Source of the DNA: Oscillospiraceae bacterium
GTDB taxonomy: Bacteria; Bacillota_A; Clostridia; Oscillospirales; Oscillospiraceae
Assembly: GCA_902789835.1 (NCBI GenBank)
Contig: CADAPN010000054.1
Span: 1-11,063, forward strand
Length of the DNA: 11,063 bases
Direction of reading: 5' to 3'
The translations under genes were made by a program, and so were the position numbers. The notes under the pieces are model-generated. The model was given only the letters and a program-made list of their open reading frames with translations. It had not been told where the DNA came from and ran no database searches. Below, piece by piece: positions 6,063-11,063 of this stretch (position 1 is its first letter; each line of letters starts with the position of its first letter).

Positions 6063-7429
6063 TGAAAACGCCCGCCCTGGTTGACGAAAACCGGACCGCC
6101 GGTGAGGCCGGCTGGCATCTGTCCCGCTACAACCTGATGACTGTGATTCCCGGAGAGAATAAAGCGGTGGTCGCCAATCTCTTCCGGGCGGTCTGCGCCG
6201 TATACGGACCGGAGGAGCTTTATCTGCTTTCTGAGGCAGAAAACCTCCCGGAGGATCATCCGATCCTCGACCTCTTTCGCAAGCGCGGCCTGATCGTGGA
6301 TTTTGACGAGCGCGAAGCCCTGGCGGACATGGGGCGAAAACTCCGGAATGCTTCCGACCAGGTGACGCTGACCCTGTGCACAACGATGAAGTGCAACTTC
6401 GACTGTCCCTATTGTTTTGAAAACCACAGCGGGGGCGACATGTCGAAAGAAACCCAGGACGATGTTGCGGCGCTGGCGGATCGGATGCTGCGCTTCTTTG
6501 GTGCGAAGAAACTGCATATCATCTGGTTCGGCGGAGAGCCGCTGATGAACGCGGAGGTGATATGGGAACTGACGCCGCGGCTGCGCGGCCTGGCAGAGCG
6601 CTGCGGAGCAGAGTACAGCGCAGAAATTTTTACAAACGGTTCCCTGCTGACACAAGAGACGGTCGACCGACTCAAAGACTGCGGCGTGGTCAGAGCCGTG
6701 ATTGCAATAGACGGAGTGGGCGCTGCCCATGACCGGACAAGGCATTTCAGGGGCGGCGCAGGCTCGTTTGCGTGTATCACCCGGAATCTGCGCACGCTGC
6801 GCATTCCCTTCCTGGTTTCGATCCGCCACCTGCAGACAGGGGAAAACGGGGATCAGTTGGCCCCAATGGAGGCGTTTGTGACGCAATTGAGAAAGGAAAG
6901 CGGGAACAGTCTGTTCTTTGCACCGGATACCTGCGGCTGGAATCATGCAACGGACGACCGCAAGGGTGATGTGACCATCCTGAAGGATGACGGGGGTGCC
7001 GCTGTGGGCATCCGGCGGGACACTTACCGCTTTATCCCGGCCAGGGGAGGATACTGCGGCGCTGCAACTTCGCTTGCCAGTGTATCGGTTGACGCATACG
7101 GGGAACTGTATAAATGCTGGCCGGAAATGGATAACCGGGATGGCCGGAGCTACGGAAATGCCCGGAGCTGGGATCCGGCTGCACCGATTGAGACGGCCTC
7201 CAGACCCGAACAGCTGACCCGGTATCTGAACACCGCAATTCCAAACGGCGACGCGGAATGCTGGGACTGTGTATGGCTGCCGTACTGCGTGGGCGGCTGT
7301 CCGTATAAACGGCTGAACCATGAGAAGGAGTGTCTGCCCTACAAAAACTGTCCGGACAGATTTCTCCTCTCCCTGTATGAACGGATGAAAAGAGAAGGTG
7401 AAGCGCGTGAACGTCTCGGCCGGATCTGA
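6062..7429 (+). CDS. radical SAM/SPASM peptide maturase
   Basis: A 455-residue radical SAM enzyme. An N-terminal domain of about 100 residues (starting around SRYNLMTVI) precedes the catalytic core. The SAM-cluster motif CX3CX2C is C111, C115, C118 in CNFDCPYC, and GGEP is at 157-160. The SPASM part carries C332, G-x4-C352, then C400-x2-C403-x5-C409-x3-C413, C424 and C430, enough ligands for two auxiliary iron-sulfur clusters. Enzymes of this layout form thioether, C-C or ether cross-links in peptides, or act as sulfatase-type maturases; the RiPP setting favours a peptide substrate. Start ATG 6062 overlaps the preceding peptide's stop; a GTG at 6059 is an alternative. The substrate could be the 22-residue peptide or the 99-residue precursor on the other strand. 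Confidence 0.93.
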   Translation: MKTPALVDENRTAGEAGWHLSRYNLMTVIPGENKAVVANLFRAVCAVYGPEELYLLSEAENLPEDHPILDLFRKRGLIVDFDEREALADMGRKLRNASDQVTLTLCTTMKCNFDCPYCFENHSGGDMSKETQDDVAALADRMLRFFGAKKLHIIWFGGEPLMNAEVIWELTPRLRGLAERCGAEYSAEIFTNGSLLTQETVDRLKDCGVVRAVIAIDGVGAAHDRTRHFRGGAGSFACITRNLRTLRIPFLVSIRHLQTGENGDQLAPMEAFVTQLRKESGNSLFFAPDTCGWNHATDDRKGDVTILKDDGGAAVGIRRDTYRFIPARGGYCGAATSLASVSVDAYGELYKCWPEMDNRDGRSYGNARSWDPAAPIETASRPEQLTRYLNTAIPNGDAECWDCVWLPYCVGGCPYKRLNHEKECLPYKNCPDRFLLSLYERMKREGEARERLGRI

Positions 7430-8372
7430 GAATCGAAGGCAGGAATCGCCCGCGCGGTTCCTGCCTCTGATCTCTACCGCGGAAATGACGCTTTCGCATC
7501 TTTGTTCTGCCGGAGACGAAGATGCCCGTGCGCTTTTTCGCGCGCTTGGGCTGAACGAGGATGAAATCCCCGACTCCCCCGCGACGATCCTGTCTCCGGA
7601 GCAGCGCCTGACAAGGACGGCATTCCTGGAGACGCGCAGATGTGTGACGGATGCGTTGGCAGAGCTGACGGAGGCATCGCTGTATGCAGATCTGCCCTGC
7701 GGTCTCTCACCCCGCGCGCTCCGCTGGGCACGCAAGGAGAGATATTATCTCGGATTGGATCTGCCGCCCGTGGTCGAGGCCATTCGGTCTGCGACGCTCC
7801 CGCTGCTCGAAGAGAAGGAACGTCCCTTTGTTCGCTTTGCAGCCGCAGATGCCACCGATCCGGATGCGCTCGTGCGGGCTGTGGGGACTGACGGCGGAGA
7901 AGTGTGTGTGATGACCGAAGGCCTTCTGGTATATTTTTCGCAGCAGGAGACGCGGCTGCTCTGTGAGGGAATCCGCCGGCTGCTCGTTCAGAGAGGCGGC
8001 TGCTGGATCACGGCGGACCCTGAGATGCACCTGCAGATTTTCCTGACCTTACGGGCGGTCTGCGGAGAAAGCCTGTCACGGGTTCTGCAGGGCGGCTTTC
8101 CGCGAAAGCCCGTCCGAGGCGGGAAGAGCCTTCCGAAACGGCCGGCGGACGAGAGCCCGCTGCAGATAAAACCCGGTCCCGATGTGCCGGCCAGGATTGA
8201 ACAGGCCATGGACTTTCTCAACGGCTGCGGCCTGCAGGCCGAACGCATCCCGATGGCGTGCCTGACGGAGGCGCCCGTTTTCCCGGAAATCCTTACGCCG
8301 GTTCAGCGCGATGCGATGAATGACGCCCTGGAAAAGGTCAGTATTTGGGTCGTCACGCTCCGGGATTCGTGA
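7398..8372 (+). CDS. class I SAM-dependent methyltransferase, leucine carboxyl methyltransferase-like (COG3315 type)
   Basis: A 324-residue methyltransferase. SAM-binding features in order are DLPCGLSPRALRW (motif I, 98-110), D121 in LGLDLPPVV at the end of the second strand, AAADATD (148-154) and TEGLLVYFS (173-181), the pattern of the LCM/COG3315 family. That family includes enzymes methylating C-terminal carboxyls and natural-product hydroxyls or carboxyls, so a carboxyl or O-methylation of the RiPP is plausible (inference). The GTG start at 7398 overlaps the radical SAM gene by 32 bases, with a weak ribosome site; GTG 7407 is an alternative start. Its 3' end overlaps the end of the converging LanM-like gene by 20 bases. 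Confidence 0.82.
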   Translation: MKRVNVSAGSENRRQESPARFLPLISTAEMTLSHLCSAGDEDARALFRALGLNEDEIPDSPATILSPEQRLTRTAFLETRRCVTDALAELTEASLYADLPCGLSPRALRWARKERYYLGLDLPPVVEAIRSATLPLLEEKERPFVRFAAADATDPDALVRAVGTDGGEVCVMTEGLLVYFSQQETRLLCEGIRRLLVQRGGCWITADPEMHLQIFLTLRAVCGESLSRVLQGGFPRKPVRGGKSLPKRPADESPLQIKPGPDVPARIEQAMDFLNGCGLQAERIPMACLTEAPVFPEILTPVQRDAMNDALEKVSIWVVTLRDS

Positions 8373-10377
8373 CCTCTTCCAATACATTCTCCGCATAGCG
8401 AAGCATGACCCAGGCGATTCCGGTACTGCCTCTCAGAAAGGCGGGAAGAAAATACTGCTTCCGCCCCCGCTGAAAAACCTGATAGCAGCCTGTTTCTTTT
8501 TTCCGCTCCAGCATGGAAAACAGAATGCGCCCTGCTTTCTCGCGTGATTCCGTCTGCAGCTCCTGTTTTCTCTTATCAAGCAGAAGGATTGCCGCCAGGC
8601 CGGCATTTCCGCCTTCCAGGATATCGGTTTTTTCCGGCGTCCCTTTCCCGGCGGTTTCGATACACCGCTTCAGCGCTGCCAATGCCTGCTCCTCATTTTC
8701 TTCTGCCTTCCAGCTTTCAAATTCCCGCAAAAGGCGTTCCGCCGTCTCCGAATCCTCGTTCCTGCATTGCCGAAGCGCCCACAGAAAGCCTGCCAGTCCG
8801 TCCGGGAAGTCAAGGCCGCCGCTGAAGCGTCGGAAAAGGATGCGTTCGGCAGGCGGCTGAGGATACGCGTCCAGCAGGTATGTCCCAAAGGCAGCCATGG
8901 AACGAAAGGCAGCCGCGGACATCTCTGCCGCCTGCTGTTTTTCTTCACCGTCCAGCAGGGTGGATCCGGCACAGGTATGTAAAAAAAACGCCGTGCCGCT
9001 AAAGCCCTCTGCGAGACCGAACAGACTGCCCGGCTTGCCTTTCACGAAGGGGGCGTGCCAGAGTATTTTCCCTTCCGAAAGAGGGATCCTCTCTTCCCAC
9101 AGTCTTTTCACCGCCTCCCGGACCTCGATCAGCGCCAGCTCCCCGGAAAGCACCGCATCTGTTCCGGAGGTGTTCTCTTCCTCCTTTTCACAGGTCCAGC
9201 CGTCCAGATGCTTCAGGCTTGCGCGGATATAGGCGGTCTGCACCCGGAGATCAGTTTCCCCCATCCGAGCCATGTTCCGCTCGGCATCCTCGATGGCGGA
9301 ACAATCCAGAAAGTCCTTGATCAGGGTTTCCGACCCCTTTCCGTCTGTCAGGTCCCGCTTTCCGGCAGCTGCCGCAAAGGCCGGAATATCCCCCTCGCGA
9401 ATAGAAGACCGCTCGCGGGCGAGCACCTTGTCCCAATACGCAAGATCCTCCGCGGAAAGCCCTTTTTCCAGCCTTTTCAGAACAGCGTCCTGCTCCTCCG
9501 GGGTCTTTGCGTTTCGATAGGACATTCCAATGGACACGTATGTCGCCGTGGAACGAAGAAGACAGCGGAGGGGGATCGAGGCATAGCGCTTCAGGATCCG
9601 GGTGATCCCCTCCCGGTTCTCACAGATTTTGTGATAGCCCTCCCCAAAGCCGGAAAGAAAATACGCTTCATAGCCTTCCACGGTACAGGCTCTGCCGGGC
9701 AGCAGGGGCGATTTCTGTACCAGAGCATAAAAGCGCGGCAGAACCATGCATTTTCCGACAGAAGCCCGGTAATCGGTGAAAACCTCGCCATAATCCGCGG
9801 AAAACTCCCCGGCGCCGCTGGCATGTTCTGACCTTGGAGCGAGCAGCGTTTCCGTGTCGACAACCACAGGCAGTCCGCCGCAGCAGAGAACATTTTCCGC
9901 ATGCATGTCCACGCTGCCCAGCGCGTAAAACACTGCGGTCAGTCTTCCCATCCAGCTGTAAAACGAGCGTTTTTCCTCTTCCGTCTCCGGAATTCGCGGC
10001 TCGCTCGGTTTTTGGAACGCAAACCCCTCTCCGGAAACCTGCATCGGTACCAGGCGCTTTCCGAAAAGAAGTTCGTTGACATCGCCCAGCAGTTCGGAGC
10101 AGCGTCCGTCACGCGGCTTATAATACAGCCGCTCCCCGCCGGATGTGCGGAGCAGGCATACCGCATCCCCGTGAAAGTGAGAATCTCCCGCTTTCAGAAC
10201 TTTCGTGAGTTCACCGGGATCCCGCCCTTCAAAAAAACGATCCGCGATATCTTTCCGGCAGGAATTGTAGCGTTCATCTCGTATTTTGTCAGCGTTCATC
10301 TGTTCCGTCACACGGCTTTCTTTATCAATCAGGGTTCTGTCAAAGACAGGAAAGGCGAGGGGCGTTGGGAAAGACAC
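8353..10377 (-). CDS. LanM-like lanthipeptide dehydratase with degenerate cyclase half
   Basis: Up to 674 residues, shorter than usual LanM enzymes (about 900-1100). The DUF4135 dehydratase half is intact: D65 and H67 (GDSH), K87 (YYKPR), D157/H159/N162 (DMHAEN), D174/E176 (DTETLL), and R271 with T277 (RCLLRST). Their spacings match the kinase and elimination residues known from CylM, so it should phosphorylate Ser/Thr and eliminate phosphate to give dehydro residues. The C-terminal part (from about 435) has LanC-like repeats (GFSGTAFFL, DGLAGFLWAL, RGSTGIAWVML), but no CHG or WCHG anywhere; the LCHGNxG-like site reads LEGGNAG (587-593). Zinc-dependent cyclisation is therefore unlikely. The start is uncertain: GTG 10377 has no ribosome site, and ATG 10299 is an alternative. 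The first 150-200 residues of normal LanM are missing either way. Confidence 0.88.
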   Translation of the reverse strand: MSFPTPLAFPVFDRTLIDKESRVTEQMNADKIRDERYNSCRKDIADRFFEGRDPGELTKVLKAGDSHFHGDAVCLLRTSGGERLYYKPRDGRCSELLGDVNELLFGKRLVPMQVSGEGFAFQKPSEPRIPETEEEKRSFYSWMGRLTAVFYALGSVDMHAENVLCCGGLPVVVDTETLLAPRSEHASGAGEFSADYGEVFTDYRASVGKCMVLPRFYALVQKSPLLPGRACTVEGYEAYFLSGFGEGYHKICENREGITRILKRYASIPLRCLLRSTATYVSIGMSYRNAKTPEEQDAVLKRLEKGLSAEDLAYWDKVLARERSSIREGDIPAFAAAAGKRDLTDGKGSETLIKDFLDCSAIEDAERNMARMGETDLRVQTAYIRASLKHLDGWTCEKEEENTSGTDAVLSGELALIEVREAVKRLWEERIPLSEGKILWHAPFVKGKPGSLFGLAEGFSGTAFFLHTCAGSTLLDGEEKQQAAEMSAAAFRSMAAFGTYLLDAYPQPPAERILFRRFSGGLDFPDGLAGFLWALRQCRNEDSETAERLLREFESWKAEENEEQALAALKRCIETAGKGTPEKTDILEGGNAGLAAILLLDKRKQELQTESREKAGRILFSMLERKKETGCYQVFQRGRKQYFLPAFLRGSTGIAWVMLRYAENVLEEVTNPGA

Positions 10378-10433
10378 GGGGGGATGGTTAAAGCGAAAAA
10401 AGTAGGGGTAAGCCTTTCAAAGAGAGCATACAG

Positions 10434-10462
10434 ATTATATAAAGATCGCCGGAACACGTCAA
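10434..10462 (-). promoter_or_regulatory. promoter in front of the LanM-like gene
   Basis: On the minus strand TTGACG (10462-10457) and TATAAT (10439-10434) are 17 bases apart, which is nearly consensus. The transcript would start near 10427 and leave a 50-base (GTG start) or 130-base (ATG start) leader. The enzyme gene can thus be expressed independently of the precursor. Confidence 0.75.
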
Positions 10463-10504
10463 GAAAAAAGGATATCTGTTTCTGCCGGAAAAGGAACAAC
10501 AAAG

Positions 10505-10543
10505 CGGCCCGCAGCGGGGGATCACTCTCCTCCCTGCGGGCCG
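10505..10543 (-). terminator. hairpin between precursor and LanM-like gene
   Basis: A perfect 10-base stem (10505-10514 with 10534-10543, CGGCCCGCAG) continues with G-C and G-U pairs beyond a C-C mismatch. On the minus strand it is followed by GCTTTGTTGTTCC, a moderate U-rich run. It lies about 45 bases after the precursor stop. It likely ends or attenuates the abundant precursor transcript, as is usual in RiPP operons. Confidence 0.65.
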
Positions 10544-10586
10544 GCTGTCATTGCTTCATGCTGTTTAACACATGATTATTCTCTTT

Positions 10587-10886
10587 TCATGAGCCGCGTT
10601 CTGTATGGGTGAAGTCTGGCGGCTCAGTCCCGTCACCTTGCTCGCACGCGACAACATGCGACCAATAATCAGCTTCCGGTATATACTGTCCGCAGTTTAA
10701 GCAGTAAGTACGCATAGGGTCCGGGGTAAAGCAGCTGGTTCCTCCCGCGACGCTGCCGAGCTGGTCCTCGCTCAGCTGCCACATTTCGGCGGTGAACAAC
10801 CTGTCCAGATCCTCCTGTGTCTTTGCCTCCGCAAGGCGCTGCTTCTCCTTATCACTCAGACGATTTACAAGATCATCGTATTTCAT
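10587..10886 (-). CDS. RiPP precursor peptide with double-glycine leader and zinc-finger-like core
   Basis: A 99-residue peptide. The leader (1-49) starts MKYDDLVNRLSDKEKQRLAE and ends QLSEDQLGSVAGG, the acidic helical double-glycine leader of clostridial Nif11-like/bacteriocin precursors; cleavage after G49 by a C39-type protease would be expected, but none is encoded here. The 50-residue core has Cys 52, 62, 65 and 81 and His 77 and 94. C62-x2-C65-x11-H77-x3-C81 has the ligand spacing of a C2HC zinc finger of the UBZ4 kind. Nine Ser/Thr in the core (T50, S51, T54, T60, S76, T87, T93, T95, S99) are possible dehydration sites. GGGAGGT lies 6 bases before the ATG. It shares its strand with the downstream LanM-like gene, its most likely modifying enzyme. 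Confidence 0.85.
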   Translation of the reverse strand: MKYDDLVNRLSDKEKQRLAEAKTQEDLDRLFTAEMWQLSEDQLGSVAGGTSCFTPDPMRTYCLNCGQYIPEADYWSHVVACEQGDGTEPPDFTHTERGS

Positions 10887-10892
10887 GTGAAT

Positions 10893-10955
10893 ACCTCCCG
10901 GAGATCATTTTTCCAATTATATGTTTGTATGATACCACAGGTTCTGTCACAGAAC
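10893..10955 (-). promoter_or_regulatory. precursor upstream region: ribosome site, -10 box, 15-base perfect palindrome
   Basis: Read on the minus strand there is GGGAGGT (10899-10893), a TATAAT (10921-10916) and an alternative TATCAT (10934-10929). Neither has a good -35 at 17 bases. A perfect palindrome GTTCTGTCACAGAAC (10941-10955) covers the place where the -35 would be. This suggests an activator-dependent or otherwise regulated promoter (inference). Confidence 0.5.
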
Positions 10956-11063
10956 AATCACAAAATCAAAGCCATCCGGGCGCTCGGCGTCCAGAAGCAG
11001 AGAAATTCGTCCATTACGAATATGAGCAGAACCATCAGCGGCTTTGCGGAAAAGCACAACGCA
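10947..11063 (-). CDS. possible 3' end of an unknown gene (partial)
   Basis: The minus strand is open from the window edge to a TGA at 10949-10947, giving 38 residues with a protein-like end (HIRNGRISLLLDAERPDGF then DFVIVL). Its first ten or so codons fall in the 31-base repeat shared with the hydrolase gene, so that part may be artefact. It would be the gene just upstream of the precursor on the same strand. I do not recognise the family. Confidence 0.35.
   Translation of the reverse strand, partial: CVVLFRKAADGSAHIRNGRISLLLDAERPDGFDFVIVL
11032..11062 (+). repeat. 31-base direct repeat, copy 2 (window end)
   Basis: Exact copy of 5751-5781, one base before the end of the window. The flanks differ from the hydrolase gene on the left, so only this piece is shared; how far it continues to the right cannot be seen. 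Confidence 0.9.

Noticed and set aside
6041..7735. 564-codon open frame on the minus strand opposite the radical SAM gene
   Set aside because: The plus strand encodes clear radical SAM and SPASM motifs in that stretch; the minus frame is a GC-rich shadow with no family features and crosses gene borders.
9901..10575. 224-codon plus-strand frame opposite the start of the LanM-like gene
   Set aside because: It overlaps conserved dehydratase coding on the other strand and runs through the hairpin and promoter; no ribosome site or family features.
10387..10575. Basic peptide starting at ATG 10386 on the plus strand (lysine/arginine rich)
   Set aside because: There is no proper ribosome site spacing, it lies antisense to the LanM-like gene's promoter and the hairpin, and it ends in a shadow frame.
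10941..10955. LexA/SOS box at the palindrome
   Set aside because: The Firmicutes LexA site is GAAC-N4-GTTC; here the half-sites are in the opposite order (GTTC...GAAC).
1..11063. CRISPR array, tRNA, rRNA, or insertion sequence with transposase
   Set aside because: No regularly spaced repeats, no tRNA/rRNA-like segments and no transposase or integrase reading frame were seen.

Overview
The window reads as a moderately GC-rich chromosomal piece from an anaerobic, probably gut-associated Clostridia (Lachnospiraceae/Oscillospiraceae-like). This inference rests on strong AGGAGG-type ribosome sites, TTGACA/TATAAT promoters, a clostridial-type ECF sigma/anti-sigma pair, a DUF3795 protein and a double-glycine-leader peptide. 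No species can be named from sequence alone. Both ends look like arbitrary or assembly breaks.

Left part (1-5908), mostly household and stress genes: an AraC regulator with a GyrI-like effector domain (+) ends at a long bidirectional hairpin. Facing it is a minus-strand operon (small membrane protein, NADPH-dependent FMN reductase-like flavoprotein, DUF3795 protein) driven by a near-perfect promoter that carries two inverted palindromic operators. Upstream of that on the same strand is an ECF sigma factor overlapped by its membrane anti-sigma factor. After about 300 bases without a recognisable gene comes a MntA/HepT-type nucleotidyltransferase-HEPN toxin-antitoxin pair (+) with its own terminator. 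Next is an alpha/beta hydrolase whose promoter-operator closely matches the one in front of the flavoprotein operon, so one unseen regulator probably controls both.

Right part (about 5920-10960), a RiPP (ribosomally made, modified peptide) locus: on the + strand lie a 22-residue peptide gene with a strong ribosome site, a translationally coupled radical SAM/SPASM maturase and an LCM-type methyltransferase. On the minus strand, converging and overlapping at the 3' ends, lie a 99-residue double-glycine precursor and a short LanM-like enzyme. The LanM-like protein keeps the full set of dehydratase residues, but its LanC-like half has no visible zinc ligands. The precursor core has Cys/His spacing CX2CX11HX3C, like a small zinc finger. 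A precursor, a dehydratase without a functional-looking cyclase, a radical SAM enzyme and a methyltransferase together form an unusual combination and are the main item of interest. No exporter or C39 leader peptidase is present, so these must lie outside the window.

A 31-base exact copy of part of the hydrolase gene sits at the extreme right end, either a true direct repeat bracketing the RiPP locus or a contig-end artefact.
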